A DNA stretch of 64,000 bases from an uncultured Alphaproteobacteria bacterium. Its GTDB lineage: Bacteria > Pseudomonadota > Alphaproteobacteria > RF32 > CAG-239. A program made the position numbers and the translations under genes. Shown here in pieces: positions 17,036 to 26,229 of the stretch. The notes below the pieces were generated by a model. That model was not told the origin of the DNA. It saw nothing but the letters and a program-made list of their open reading frames with translations, and made no database searches. Position 1 is the first letter of the stretch. Every line of letters begins with the position of its first letter. The stretch spans positions 1 to 64,000 of the forward strand of contig CALYAY010000003.1 of NCBI GenBank assembly GCA_944393695.1, given 5' to 3'.

Positions 17036-19048
17036 ATGATGAAATTATCCAAAGCATTAATGCTGTCGGTTTCCGGACTGATTATTACGTCCGGCGGTAG
17101 TTCCGCTTCAATTCATAATCTAACATCTCTCAACTCTCCGGGTGCAGTTACATTTGTCCACACACCTTATACACACACCTCTCATCCGGAGGAAGTGTTG
17201 TTGTCTTCTCTTGAAAAATTCAATAAGGATGATTTATTGATCACCCTCACCCGGAGCTTACGCTCCGACCTCTCCCCTCAAGGGCGAGGTGGAAAAGGGG
17301 CTTTGTCATCCTCGGACTTGATCCGAGGATCCAGGTGGAATGAAGAAGCAAATTTATCTGACCTAGATACTCCAATCAAGTTGGAGTATGACCGGTCAAC
17401 CTCTCCCTTGAGGGGAGAGGGTCAGGGTGAGGGTGATAAAAATAACCTCATCCAACTCGCAGCCACCTGTTTTGTAACCGATACTTCGGCCTGTTCGGGG
17501 AATGAATTTGCCGGCAACAATGCCGATGATGACGGGCATGGGGCTCCCGGCGGGCCGAGCGACGGTGATGACTATGATTTGGATAACGAAGAACGCTGCA
17601 ACAAAGAGGGGTATTATCTGACCTCATGTCCGGACGGACAAGAGGGGGCGGGATTTTGTCCTTATGACAGCAATTATTTCGAAAAATGCGTTTCCTCCTG
17701 CCCCTCAAATTATGTGACTTGCGAGAAACCCTATTACGGAGTTGGAGAAGCTTGCGACGAAAAATATGCCTCTTGCGAAAAAGACACCGAGCGTGCCTGT
17801 CAGGAATTAAACCCCGGTTATATCGATAAATGCGGCACGGGCCAACAGCTGAGCGACGACCGTTGCTCATATGACAGCTCTTATGGTACTTGCTGCAACA
17901 CCTGCGCCGGGTATGACACCACCAGCATTCCGGATGGCTATGTTCAGGACGGCGAAGCCTGCACCGGCTGCGACGGACAGGAACATTACAAGATAAAACC
18001 TAATCCCTGTGACGGGTTTATGGACTGCGGCAGCATGGGTGGGGAAGCCGGGGCGAAGACCTGCCTCTCAGGCACTACCACCAAGTATGACAACTGCAAG
18101 GCCTGTCCTAATCTCGGCACCCTCACCAGCTGCCCAAGTCCTTACACCTGCACTTATGAAGAATGCTCCGGCCTCTGGTATAAAACAGGTTGTCAATCCG
18201 GGTACGACTGGGACAAAAACGCCCAAACCTGTACGCAACAATGTAACAACGAGTGTACTCTCTCTAGCTGCCCCTCGCCTTTCACCTGCCGTTATGAGGA
18301 CTGCTCTGGAAAATACTGCAAAACCGGCTGTCAGTCCGGTTATGATTGGGATGCCGGCTCTCAGACTTGTACCGAACAATGTGATTATGATTGTAACTTA
18401 GATTCTTGTCCGGATAATGCTGAATGTTATTATGAAAGTTGTTCCGGAAAATATTGTTTTGATAACTGTAATGAGAGCTATGAATATTCAAACGGACAAT
18501 GTATTTGTCCTAATCAAGGGACGCTTTCTTCTTATCAAGATTGTCCTTTCGGCCATGCATGCAGACTTGAACAATGTTCCGGCAAATATGTTGACCCGGG
18601 CGTCTGTGATGAGGAAAACGGCTTTGAATTTAACAACAGCCTAAACGGATGTCAATGCACCGATGAACCAAAATATCATCATGCACGTTACTTCATATAC
18701 GGCGTTGAAGATTGCGACGGTTTCTATAAAGAAAGTTACAGAGGATGCGGAAAAACACTTTATGCCTGCGCAGAAGGAAAATCTGCTCATGCTGAGACTG
18801 GTAAATATTGTGAATTTATAGAAAGCAGAAATCTATATTGGATTCAATATGAAAATAACTATTATCATGCCTGCGTCAATGAAAATAATCAGGTAATAGC
18901 TACTACCGGGGGAGAATATTGTGAATTTTCCGGATACACTTCTGATCAGTATAAAACATTGGAAGAATGTGAAGAAGCTCTTGCAACAGCTCCGGATCCA
19001 GCCATCGGCGGATTACGGCAATGCGGAGAACCGTGTAAAGGAGATTAA
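17036..19048 (+). CDS. Long Cys-rich secreted repeat protein with in-frame palindromic repeats
   Basis: Signal peptide MMKLSKALMLSVSGLIITSG, the linker VHTPYTHTSHPEEVLLSS, then about 80 residues encoded by palindromic repeats (TLTRSLRSDLSPQGRGGKG ... SPLRGEGQGEG). The mature domain starts at CFVTDTSACSGNEF. The conserved core is followed by at least three units of the CPSPYTCTYEECSGLWYKTG / CQSGYDW type, and a longer unique C-terminus without clear repeats (about residues 510-670) ending AIGGLRQCGEPCKGD. At 670 residues it is much longer than the 340-346 residue paralogues. AGGTG lies just upstream of ATGATG. Likely a surface or outer-membrane-associated disulfide-rich protein; function unknown. 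Confidence 0.82.
   Translation: MMKLSKALMLSVSGLIITSGGSSASIHNLTSLNSPGAVTFVHTPYTHTSHPEEVLLSSLEKFNKDDLLITLTRSLRSDLSPQGRGGKGALSSSDLIRGSRWNEEANLSDLDTPIKLEYDRSTSPLRGEGQGEGDKNNLIQLAATCFVTDTSACSGNEFAGNNADDDGHGAPGGPSDGDDYDLDNEERCNKEGYYLTSCPDGQEGAGFCPYDSNYFEKCVSSCPSNYVTCEKPYYGVGEACDEKYASCEKDTERACQELNPGYIDKCGTGQQLSDDRCSYDSSYGTCCNTCAGYDTTSIPDGYVQDGEACTGCDGQEHYKIKPNPCDGFMDCGSMGGEAGAKTCLSGTTTKYDNCKACPNLGTLTSCPSPYTCTYEECSGLWYKTGCQSGYDWDKNAQTCTQQCNNECTLSSCPSPFTCRYEDCSGKYCKTGCQSGYDWDAGSQTCTEQCDYDCNLDSCPDNAECYYESCSGKYCFDNCNESYEYSNGQCICPNQGTLSSYQDCPFGHACRLEQCSGKYVDPGVCDEENGFEFNNSLNGCQCTDEPKYHHARYFIYGVEDCDGFYKESYRGCGKTLYACAEGKSAHAETGKYCEFIESRNLYWIQYENNYYHACVNENNQVIATTGGEYCEFSGYTSDQYKTLEECEEALATAPDPAIGGLRQCGEPCKGD
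17241..17445 (+). repeat. Composite palindromic repeats inside a CDS
   Basis: Ordered units: CACCCTCACCCGGAGCTTAC facing GCTCCGACCTCTCCCCTCAA (17243-17291); TCATCCTCGGACTTGATCCG with AGGATCCAGG (17308-17337); GACCTAGATACTCCAATCAA with GTTGGAGTATGAC (17360-17392); and CCTCTCCCTTGAGGGGAGAG with GGTCAGGGTGAGGG (17398-17436). All stay in the host reading frame. Confidence 0.8.
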
Positions 19049-19080
19049 TCTTCCGTGAACTTAGTTCTTTCTTATAATAG

Positions 19081-19110
19081 AAAATCCCGGAATTTTTATC
19101 CGGGATTTTT
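19081..19110. terminator. Bidirectional terminator between convergent genes
   Basis: AAATCCCGGA (19082-19091) pairs with TCCGGGATTT (19099-19108), with T-runs on both strands. It serves the Cys-rich gene (stop 19048) and the TPR gene (stop 19112). Confidence 0.9.
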
Positions 19111-19111
19111 A

Positions 19112-20080
19112 TTAAGCTTCGGAAGAAGGAGCGGCAGGAGCTTCGGTGCTGCCGGCAACCGTCGGCGGGGTTAAGGTGCCGATGGCCTTTTTGCGTTTTA
19201 ATTTATTAACAAATTTAATCGAACGTTGGGCATCCCATTTCTTTTTGCCCTCTTCACGCTGAAAGATTTGTTTGTAAACCTCTATGGCCTGGTCAAACTC
19301 GGAAAGCTTGGTCAGGCAGCTGGCCAAGCCGTCATAAAGTTTGTGATGATAACGGTTGTTGATGACCATCTGAGCCTTTTTATAACATTTGAGTGCATCA
19401 TTAAACTTGCCGACTTTTTGATAAACAAAGCCGATGCTTATCCAAGCCTGAATCTCGTGACTGTTAATGTTCAGAATTTTGGTAAAACATTTTAAGGCAG
19501 AATTGTTGTCGCCCATCAGCTGATAAGTGACACCGACGCCGTTCCATGCCTTAATATTGGAACGGTCATTGGAAAGAACCTTTTTGAAAAACGAAATGGC
19601 CCGTTCATATTGTTTCAGCTTTTGCAGGGTTACGGCAATGCTAAGCAAAGTCTGCGTGTGATGCGGGTCAATTTTCATGGCCTGTTCAAGCACGTCAAGG
19701 GCTTCTTTGTAAGAAAACATATGTTGCAGGGCAATGGCCTTGCCGTTTAAGGCCTCAAGAGAAGTCGGGTCGGCGGCAATGGCTAAATCAAAACAAGTTA
19801 TGGCATCTTTGTATAATCCGCGCATGCTCAGGGTTACGCCTTTGTTATTCAGCACTTCCACTGACTGCGGATTAATGGCCAAAGCTTTATCAAAACATTC
19901 CACGGCATCGGTATAGCGGCTCATCTTTTGATAAGCAAAGCCTTTGCTGTTGAGTGTTTTCCATGAATCAGGCTGTTCCTTAAGCGCTTCGTCAAATTGT
20001 TGAACCGCTTCATTATACAAGCCCTGATCTAATAATTCCTGTCCTCTTTTATAGGCACTGTTGTCGTTTGATTTCACCAT
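19112..20080 (-). CDS. Tetratricopeptide repeat protein
   Basis: Soluble protein made of about eight TPR units of 34 residues, starting at AYKRGQELLDQGLYNEAVQQFDEALKEQPDS and repeating with the A-x-x-F-x-x-A-L-x-x-x-P spacing (ECFDKALAINPQS, TCFDLAIAADPTS, KCFTKILNINSHE). A basic stretch (KFVNKLKRKK) and an Ala/Pro/Ser tail close it. There is no signal peptide. TPR arrays are protein-interaction scaffolds; the partner is not evident. It is downstream of the DUF58 gene on the same strand but has candidate promoters of its own (TTGACA-N17-TACTTT at 20126-20154, and TATAAT at 20098-20103). Confidence 0.85.
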   Translation of the reverse strand: MVKSNDNSAYKRGQELLDQGLYNEAVQQFDEALKEQPDSWKTLNSKGFAYQKMSRYTDAVECFDKALAINPQSVEVLNNKGVTLSMRGLYKDAITCFDLAIAADPTSLEALNGKAIALQHMFSYKEALDVLEQAMKIDPHHTQTLLSIAVTLQKLKQYERAISFFKKVLSNDRSNIKAWNGVGVTYQLMGDNNSALKCFTKILNINSHEIQAWISIGFVYQKVGKFNDALKCYKKAQMVINNRYHHKLYDGLASCLTKLSEFDQAIEVYKQIFQREEGKKKWDAQRSIKFVNKLKRKKAIGTLTPPTVAGSTEAPAAPSSEA

Positions 20081-20125
20081 GATATTCTCTTTCCCGAATT
20101 ATAGTTACAGAATAATTACCATGAA

Positions 20126-20154
20126 AAAGTAACACCTTTACATGAAAATGTCAA
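20126..20154 (-). promoter_or_regulatory. Candidate promoter of the TPR gene
   Basis: TTGACA (20149-20154), 17-bp spacer, TACTTT (20126-20131) on the - strand, 46 bp upstream of the ATG. An exact TATAAT at 20098-20103 without a good -35 box is an alternative. Confidence 0.4.
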
Positions 20155-20173
20155 GATTAGCCTTTGCTAAAAC

Positions 20174-21121
20174 TCAAAATATTTTTAACTGGGCGTATAA
20201 ATCCTCACCGGTGCAAACAGCGGCATATCCGGCACCAAATTTCCGGCAAAAAGCCTGCAATTCATCACGACGGGCAGCAAAATAAGCGTGATATTCGCCG
20301 CGGAACAATTTTCCGCTTTCAAAAACCAGCCGTTGACCGCCGTCAATTGCCATATATTCACCGGCAGGCGGCGCTTTGTCTTCCAAAACATCATAAACAT
20401 CTATGCAAAAAACGCTGAAACGACGGGACAACTGAGCCAAACTCTTTTGAATATCCGGATTGAAATCATTAAAATCGCTGACAACAAAAACCGTTGCCCG
20501 GTTTTTCAGGTAATTTTCCATCATTTTCAAGGCCTTGTTCAGATTTTCGTTTTGAACGGAGGCCGGCTTCAGCAGTCTTTGGGTGACGGTGGAGATTTTT
20601 TTGAGTATCGCCAGTATTCCCGCCCGGCTGCTTCCCGGCTTGAAAAAGCTGATATTCTGCCCATTAAACAACAGCAGGCCGAATCGGTCTTTGTTTTCGA
20701 GACATAACCAGCCGATGAGCGCCGCTATCTTGGCCGCAGTCACGGATTTGAGCTCGCGGCGGGTGCCAAAAGCCATGTAGGGGGACAAATCAAGCAAGAC
20801 ATAAACTTCCCGGTCTTTTTCTTCGGCATAGAGACGGGTATAGGGAGTTTGCCTGCGGGCGGTGACGCGCCAATCAATGTCGCGCACATCATCGCCATAA
20901 GCATAGGCCCGGATTTCTTCCATTTCAATGCCCCTGCCCTTCAGCGCCGAACGGACATTGCCGGCCATGGACGAAACCACCATCCGGCGGTGAAAATTTT
21001 TCAGGCTGGAAATATACTGTTTCTGGGCAATCAGTTCCTCCGGCGTGGCAAAGAGGCCGTTGCCGCTTTTGTCATCGGAAACCGTGCCAAAAATTTTGTT
21101 TTTAAGCGATTTCAGCTTCAT
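20174..21121 (-). CDS. DUF58 domain protein
   Basis: The DUF58 signature is visible as GRGIEMEEIRAYAYGDDVRDIDWRVTARRQTPYTR, followed by YAEEKDREVYVLLDLSPYMAFGT, which resembles the start of a von Willebrand factor A fold with a degenerate MIDAS (DLSPYM). At 315 residues it is typical and lacks the N-terminal membrane helices seen in some DUF58 proteins. It lies 21 bp downstream of a MoxR ATPase, the usual partner; such pairs act in envelope or metal-insertion chaperone functions. No separate membrane-anchored VWA gene is present here. Confidence 0.88.
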   Translation of the reverse strand: MKLKSLKNKIFGTVSDDKSGNGLFATPEELIAQKQYISSLKNFHRRMVVSSMAGNVRSALKGRGIEMEEIRAYAYGDDVRDIDWRVTARRQTPYTRLYAEEKDREVYVLLDLSPYMAFGTRRELKSVTAAKIAALIGWLCLENKDRFGLLLFNGQNISFFKPGSSRAGILAILKKISTVTQRLLKPASVQNENLNKALKMMENYLKNRATVFVVSDFNDFNPDIQKSLAQLSRRFSVFCIDVYDVLEDKAPPAGEYMAIDGGQRLVFESGKLFRGEYHAYFAARRDELQAFCRKFGAGYAAVCTGEDLYAQLKIF

Positions 21122-21142
21122 CTGCCCCTCCCGGAGAAAAGC

Positions 21143-22108
21143 TTACGGCAGAGGGACAAGACTGAGCAGAGAGCCGATGACATCGTCCGGGGTCAGTCCT
21201 TCGGCCTGGGCCTCAAAGCTCAAAATGATACGGTGGCGCAAAACGTCATACACAATGGCCTGAATATCCTCAGGCGTGACAAAATCGCGTCCTTCAAGCC
21301 AGGCATTAATCTTGGAGGCCCGGTCAAGCGCCAGCGTGGCACGCGGGCTGGCTCCGTATAAAACCAAGCCGGCAAGTTTTTTGTCGTATTTTTCGGGATG
21401 GCGGGTGGCCACAACCAGTTGGACAAGATATTCTTCAACGCCTTCGCTCATGTGAATGTTTAAAACCTCGCGCCGGGCAGACAGGATATCGGCAATTTCC
21501 AGGCGGGAGGCAGGCTGCTGCGGTTCGGATCCGTCAGTTTCACCCCGGACAAGTTTAAGTATCCGGCGTTCGGCCGCGGCATCGGGCTGGTCAATTTTTA
21601 TATACAGCAGAAAACGGTCAAGCTGAGCCTCCGGCAGATTATAGGTTCCTTCCTGTTCAATCGGGTTTTGCGTGGCCATTACCATAAACAGGGGCGGAAG
21701 TTCATAACGTTTGCCGCCAACGCTTACCTGACGTTCGGCCATGGCTTCCAGCAGAGCCGACTGCACCTTGGCCGGAGCTCGGTTGATTTCATCAGCTAAA
21801 ACCAGGTTGGCAAAAACCGGCCCGGGGCGAAACTCAAATTCACCTTTGGCCGCCAAGTAAATCTCGCTGCCGATAATATCGGAAGGCAGCAAATCCGGTG
21901 TGAACTGAATCCGGTTGTAGGCAGCGTTAATTGACCGGGACAGGGTTTTGATTGCCTTGGTTTTGGCCAGACCGGGCGCCCCTTCAACCAGTGCATGACC
22001 GTCGGCCAGCAAAGTGATTATCAGTTTTTTTACCAAATCTTCCTGACCGATGATTTTGGTTTCCATGTATTTTTTCAGGCCAATGATTTTATCGCGGATT
22101 TCTGACAT
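21143..22108 (-). CDS. MoxR-family AAA+ ATPase
   Basis: AAA+ chaperone-like ATPase. Walker A is GAPGLAKT (43-50), Walker B ADEIN (105-109), sensor I ATQNPIEQEGTY, and a lid domain ends the protein at 321 residues. MoxR ATPases work with VWA or DUF58 proteins to mature or insert cofactors in other complexes; the substrate here is unknown. The gene sits between an upstream TPR gene (12 bp) and the DUF58 gene downstream, so TPR-MoxR-DUF58 forms one probable operon. Confidence 0.93.
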   Translation of the reverse strand: MSEIRDKIIGLKKYMETKIIGQEDLVKKLIITLLADGHALVEGAPGLAKTKAIKTLSRSINAAYNRIQFTPDLLPSDIIGSEIYLAAKGEFEFRPGPVFANLVLADEINRAPAKVQSALLEAMAERQVSVGGKRYELPPLFMVMATQNPIEQEGTYNLPEAQLDRFLLYIKIDQPDAAAERRILKLVRGETDGSEPQQPASRLEIADILSARREVLNIHMSEGVEEYLVQLVVATRHPEKYDKKLAGLVLYGASPRATLALDRASKINAWLEGRDFVTPEDIQAIVYDVLRHRIILSFEAQAEGLTPDDVIGSLLSLVPLP

Positions 22109-22120
22109 TTTTATCCCTTT

Positions 22121-23062
22121 CTAACCAAGCATTTCACGTTTGAGAAAATTGTCATATTCTTCCAAAACGGCTTTTTTCATGACATCGTTCTGAACAAAAT
22201 CGTATAATTCGACGGAGCGTTTGTAGTGAGCTTTGGCCCGCTCAAAATCGCCTTTGCCGTCAGGGGTTGATTCAACCCGGGCCAGATAAAGCAAAGCTTC
22301 GGCCTCGGCCGTATGGTGAGCCACTTTGCCATAAAGATATACCGACTTCATCAGAGCTTTGCGAGCGTTTTCAATATCGCCGATCAGATAACGCAGCGTC
22401 CCCAGCGCCGACAAGGAGCTTGCCTCGCCCAGGATATCACCGTTTTCACGATAAAGAGCCCGGCAGTTTTCCAAAAGCTCATGCGCTTCATCATAATTTT
22501 TGCGGCGCATTTCAATCCGGGCCATGGCCCGCAGAACCGACGCTTCTTTTAAGGTGATTTTTTCGGCTTCAAAGGTTTTGGCCGCAGCCCGATATGCTGC
22601 CAGCGCCCTCTCTTCCTGGCCGTCAAGCATATGGATGTAGGCTTCCTGATCATAGGCATCGCCCAGAAGATTGCGGCTGCCGTCATCACGCAGTACGTCT
22701 TCAGCCTGTTTGATGATTTCCAGCGCCTTGCCCAACTGATATTGCGCCGTGTAGAGTTTGGCCAGTTTTATCAGCCCCTCGCCATAGGTGCTTTCGGCAT
22801 CGGGAACATCACGCACCAGTTCTCCGGCCGCCCGCAGAGCTTTTTCAGCGGCTTCGTAATTATCAAGACTGAGTTCCATTTCGCCCAGACGCCCCAAAAC
22901 CTGAGCTTCTCCCTGATAGTCCTCGTTAATATCGTACAGTTTTGCCGCCTCGCCGTAACGGGTGCGGGCTTCGTCATAATCACCCCGGCGCCAGGCGTTG
23001 TCCCCTTCCTGAGCCGTTTTGGCCGGAATATCCACGTATTTTTCAGCATTTGTAACAGACAT
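22121..23062 (-). CDS. Tetratricopeptide repeat protein
   Basis: 313-residue soluble TPR protein with about seven helix-turn-helix repeats of the longer Rapsyn/kinesin-light-chain style (GDYDEARTRYGEAAKLYDINED, DNYEAAEKALRAAGELVRD, GDIENARKALMKSVYLYGK). No signal peptide. It is the first gene of the TPR-MoxR-DUF58 operon, with AAAGGAG upstream of its ATG, and is divergent from the helicase gene across 50-80 bp. It is probably an adaptor for the MoxR/DUF58 pair; this rests on gene order only. Confidence 0.85.
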   Translation of the reverse strand: MSVTNAEKYVDIPAKTAQEGDNAWRRGDYDEARTRYGEAAKLYDINEDYQGEAQVLGRLGEMELSLDNYEAAEKALRAAGELVRDVPDAESTYGEGLIKLAKLYTAQYQLGKALEIIKQAEDVLRDDGSRNLLGDAYDQEAYIHMLDGQEERALAAYRAAAKTFEAEKITLKEASVLRAMARIEMRRKNYDEAHELLENCRALYRENGDILGEASSLSALGTLRYLIGDIENARKALMKSVYLYGKVAHHTAEAEALLYLARVESTPDGKGDFERAKAHYKRSVELYDFVQNDVMKKAVLEEYDNFLKREMLG

Positions 23063-23075
23063 GAAAAAAACTCCT

Positions 23076-23104
23076 TTGCATTAAGTCCCGATATATATTA
23101 TATA
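23076..23104 (+). promoter_or_regulatory. Candidate uvrD/pcrA promoter
   Basis: TTGCAT (23076-23081), 17-bp spacer, TATATA (23099-23104). A transcript start near 23111 would leave almost no leader for the GTG at 23115, which favours the in-frame ATG at 23142. Confidence 0.4.
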
Positions 23105-23114
23105 TAGTCAGAGA

Positions 23115-25514
23115 GTGAAAAAGACAAGAAGTAATACCGAAATGGAAGATATCTTTGATTTAAGTTTTTATGACAACATGCCCAAAAGCGAAGCCCCCGT
23201 TTATGACAACACCAGCGCGCTGATGCCTTCTTTTCCGTGGCTGGAAGGGCTTAACCCGGAACAAAAAGAAGCGGTTACCACAACGGAGGGACCGGTTTTG
23301 GTGCTGTCCGGCGCGGGAACGGGCAAAACCCGGGTGCTGACAACCCGGCTGGCTTATATTCTGGCCTCGCACAAAGCCAATCCCTGGGAATGTCTGGTGG
23401 TGACTTTTACCAACCGGGCGGCCAAGGAAATGAAAGAGCGGGTGCAAAACCTTATCGGTGATATGGCGGCGTCCGTCTGGCTGGGAACTTTTCACTCGGT
23501 GTGCGTCAAAATTTTGCGCAGTCATGCGGAACTGGTCGGGTTGCACAGTAATTTTACCATTTTGAACGAAGATGACCAGAAACGTCTTATCAAACAAATT
23601 TCAGAGGCAGAGGGAATTGATGACAAGAAATATCCGCCGCAAAGCGTGGTGGAATGTATTCAGCGGTGGAAAGACAAAGGTCTGACCGTTGATAAAATCC
23701 AGACAGAATACAAATCCAACGTTATTACTTTTTTGTATGAAAAATATCAGGCTCGGCTGATTGAACTTAATTGCGTGGACTTCGGCGATATTATCCTGCA
23801 CGCATTGACAATTCTGCTGTCTAATCCTGATGTATTGCAACGCTATCAGACCAGATTTAAATATATTATGGTGGATGAGTATCAAGATACAAACGTCAGT
23901 CAGTATCTGCTGCTGCGTCTGTTGTCGCAAAAATATCGTAATCTGTGCTGCGTCGGGGATGATGACCAATCCATTTATTCATGGCGGGGCGCCGAAATCG
24001 AAAATATTTTGCGTTTTAACAAAGATTTTACCGATGCCAAAGTCATCCGGCTGGAACGCAACTATCGCTCCAGCGCCAATATCCTGGCCGCGGCTTCGGC
24101 GCTTATCAGCCATAATCAGGGCCGGCTCGGGAAAACACTGAAAGTGGCTGAAAACAGCCCTGCCCTTGCCTGCGACAATGCCAAAATCAAAGTGGTCAGC
24201 AATTACAGCGGCGAGGAAGAAGCCCGCTATGTGGCCGGGGAAATTGAAAACCTGCACCGCAGCGGTGTTAACTATTCTCAGATGGCCGTTTTGGTGAGAA
24301 CAGCTTTTCAGACCCGTGAATTTGAAGAAAAATTTATTTCGGAATCCATTCCCTACCAGGTTGTGGGAGGGCCGAAGTTTTATGAAAGAGCCGAAATCCG
24401 CGATGCCATTGCCTATTTCCGAATTGTCATGCAGCCGCATGATGATCTGGCTCTGGAAAGAATCATCAACAAACCGGCGCGGGGCGTGGGTGCCAAATCG
24501 GTTGAAAAATTTCATCAGACGGCGCGGGCGGAACATATCTCTCTGTATATGGCAATTGAAAAGATGCTGGCCGAAGGAAGCATCAGCGGCAAAGCCAAAA
24601 ATTCGCTGAACGTCTTGATGGGAAATTTCGAGGAATGGCGGAAATCCATGCAGGCGCTGACACCCGACGACCTGGCCAGCCTGATTTTGGAAGATTCCGG
24701 TTATCTGGAAAGCCTGAAAAACGACAAATCACCCGAAGCACCGGGACGAATTGAAAACCTGAAAGAATTAATCAGCGTGATGAGTGATCATGAAAAATTC
24801 CCGACGCTGAATGATTTTATGGAACATGTCAGCCTGGTGATGGACAACGATGATGAAACCGATCCGAATCGTATCAGCCTTATGACGCTTCATGCCGCCA
24901 AGGGTCTGGAATTTGACGTGGTGTTTCTGCCCGGCTGGGAAGAAGGGCTTTTTCCGCATCAGCGCAGTCTGGACGAAGGCGGGAGCAATTCGCTTGAGGA
25001 AGAACGGCGTCTGGCTTACGTGGCCATTACCCGTGCAAAAAAACAGCTTTATATTCTGACGGCACTCAACCGCCGGGTTTATGGACAATGGCAAAATAAT
25101 CTGCCATCACGCTTTATTAATGAGCTGCCGCCGCAAAATATCGAGCTAATTAACAATGCTTCCAATTATTTTCAGCGCAGCGATGTTTCTTCTTCCGGCA
25201 GTTATTGGGGCGCCAAAGATTATCAACGCAGTGAACCGGACGAATTCGGCGAATATGAGTACAGCGACGGCGGCGGTTATACCTATACCCGGGAATATAA
25301 CAACAGTTATCAGGGATATAACTCCTGGGCAAATATGAACAAAGCCCGGCAGGCGGCCAAAAATGCAACCTCGGATATTGCCATCGGCAGCCGGGTGTAT
25401 CATGAAAGCTTCGGATACGGGCGGGTTAAAAATGTGGAAGGCCGCAAGCTGGAAATCATATTTGACAAAGCGGGGTATAAACGCCTGATGAAAGACTATG
25501 TCAAAGCCGTTTGA
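23115..25514 (+). CDS. uvrD: UvrD/PcrA-type superfamily 1 DNA helicase
   Basis: 3'-5' helicase for nucleotide-excision and mismatch repair and for removing recombinase or stalled polymerases. SF1 motifs appear in order: Q motif GLNPEQKEAV, Walker A SGAGTGKT (65-72), Ia FTNRAAKEM, II VDEYQDTN, III GDDDQSIYSWRGA, IV LERNYRS, V TLHAAKGLEFD, VI VAITRAKK. The C-terminus has a Tyr/Gly-rich linker and a PcrA-like tudor domain (IGSRVYHESFGYGRVKNVEG). At about 800 residues it is full length. The GTG at 23115 gives the longest frame; the ATG at 23142 (residue 10) may be the true start. Confidence 0.96.
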   Translation: MKKTRSNTEMEDIFDLSFYDNMPKSEAPVYDNTSALMPSFPWLEGLNPEQKEAVTTTEGPVLVLSGAGTGKTRVLTTRLAYILASHKANPWECLVVTFTNRAAKEMKERVQNLIGDMAASVWLGTFHSVCVKILRSHAELVGLHSNFTILNEDDQKRLIKQISEAEGIDDKKYPPQSVVECIQRWKDKGLTVDKIQTEYKSNVITFLYEKYQARLIELNCVDFGDIILHALTILLSNPDVLQRYQTRFKYIMVDEYQDTNVSQYLLLRLLSQKYRNLCCVGDDDQSIYSWRGAEIENILRFNKDFTDAKVIRLERNYRSSANILAAASALISHNQGRLGKTLKVAENSPALACDNAKIKVVSNYSGEEEARYVAGEIENLHRSGVNYSQMAVLVRTAFQTREFEEKFISESIPYQVVGGPKFYERAEIRDAIAYFRIVMQPHDDLALERIINKPARGVGAKSVEKFHQTARAEHISLYMAIEKMLAEGSISGKAKNSLNVLMGNFEEWRKSMQALTPDDLASLILEDSGYLESLKNDKSPEAPGRIENLKELISVMSDHEKFPTLNDFMEHVSLVMDNDDETDPNRISLMTLHAAKGLEFDVVFLPGWEEGLFPHQRSLDEGGSNSLEEERRLAYVAITRAKKQLYILTALNRRVYGQWQNNLPSRFINELPPQNIELINNASNYFQRSDVSSSGSYWGAKDYQRSEPDEFGEYEYSDGGGYTYTREYNNSYQGYNSWANMNKARQAAKNATSDIAIGSRVYHESFGYGRVKNVEGRKLEIIFDKAGYKRLMKDYVKAV

Positions 25515-25522
25515 ACAAAATA

Positions 25523-25552
25523 AAAGCCTCTCCGAAAAGAGAGGCTTTATAT
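25523..25552 (+). terminator. uvrD terminator
   Basis: AAAGCCTCTC (25523-25532) pairs perfectly with GAGAGGCTTT (25539-25548) around a CGAAAA loop. It lies just before the 3' end of the oppositely oriented tRNA-Lys. Confidence 0.85.
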
Positions 25553-25557
25553 TATAA

Positions 25558-25633
25558 TGGTGAGCGCGTCGGGATTCGAACCCGAGACCCTTTGATTAAA
25601 AGTCAAATGCTCTACCAGCTGAGCTACGCACCC
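25558..25633 (-). tRNA. tRNA-Lys (anticodon TTT)
   Basis: The reverse strand gives a complete cloverleaf: acceptor GGGTGCG with CGCGCTC (two G-T wobbles), D arm GCTCAGCTGGTAGAGC, anticodon arm TTTGA-CTTTTAA-TCAAA with TTT anticodon, T arm CGGGTTCGAATCCCG, discriminator A. The CCA end is encoded at 25558-25560. Confidence 0.97.
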
Positions 25634-25673
25634 ATGACAAACAAAACACAACTATTTGACAATGTCGAAGTGA

Positions 25674-25702
25674 TTTATAAAAGATAAAACAGGGTTAGTC
25701 AA
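25674..25702 (-). promoter_or_regulatory. tRNA-Lys promoter
   Basis: TTGACT (25697-25702), 17-bp spacer, TATAAA (25674-25679) on the - strand, about 40 bp upstream of the mature tRNA. Confidence 0.6.
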
Positions 25703-25814
25703 CAAAAAAAATTCAAATTTTTTTAAATTTTTTGATTTTTATAATTTATTTATTAATAATTATATGGTAATATCTTTTTCAGATTTTGATTTTAATCATT
25801 GTAATAGGTGCAAA

Positions 25815-26135
25815 ATGGATAAAAATAACAATGCAAGTCAGGATGAAGGACAGTATGATATTCTGCAGAATTCTGCCGGTGAAATCCTTATTATAATCAA
25901 ATATCGTGCCGGCGGCCCTGAAAATCCCCGCCTGGTCTATGACGGCGGAGCGCAGGCTTTGTTGTATCGCAGCCGTGAAAGTGCCGTTATGCTGGATGCC
26001 ATTAATGAAGAAGCCAGACTACCGTTAAAGTCTGTCAATGAAGTTTTAATGGTTGAGCTTGATAATGATGATGTTGCCCGTGAATATCGTGTTCCGGTAC
26101 GGCCGGTTAAAAATCTTGAGGCTTTAATGAAATAA
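25815..26135 (+). CDS. Small hypothetical protein
   Basis: 106 residues, no signal peptide or membrane segment, no family I recognise. The N-terminus is polar (MDKNNNASQDEGQYDIL); the rest alternates beta-like stretches (EILIIIKYRAGG, ARLPLKSVNEVLMVELDND) and ends PVRPVKNLEALMK. The ATG at 25815 is chosen because AGGTG lies 4 nt upstream; the frame extends to 25764 but that part is AT-rich and lacks a ribosome-binding site. It is monocistronic with its own terminator, between tRNA-Lys and nuoL. Coding is supported by normal codon use and the clean terminator. Confidence 0.65.
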   Translation: MDKNNNASQDEGQYDILQNSAGEILIIIKYRAGGPENPRLVYDGGAQALLYRSRESAVMLDAINEEARLPLKSVNEVLMVELDNDDVAREYRVPVRPVKNLEALMK

Positions 26136-26160
26136 AAAAACTTATACACAATCAGTTAAG

Positions 26161-26188
26161 AATAAGGGCTTTAAATGCCCTTATTTTT
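26161..26188 (+). terminator. Terminator of the small hypothetical gene
   Basis: AATAAGGGC pairs with GCCCTTATT around a TTTAAAT loop, followed by a run of T. Confidence 0.88.
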
Positions 26189-26229
26189 TGTTATATTAGC
26201 CTAAATATTAATAACGGGTATTTTTATTT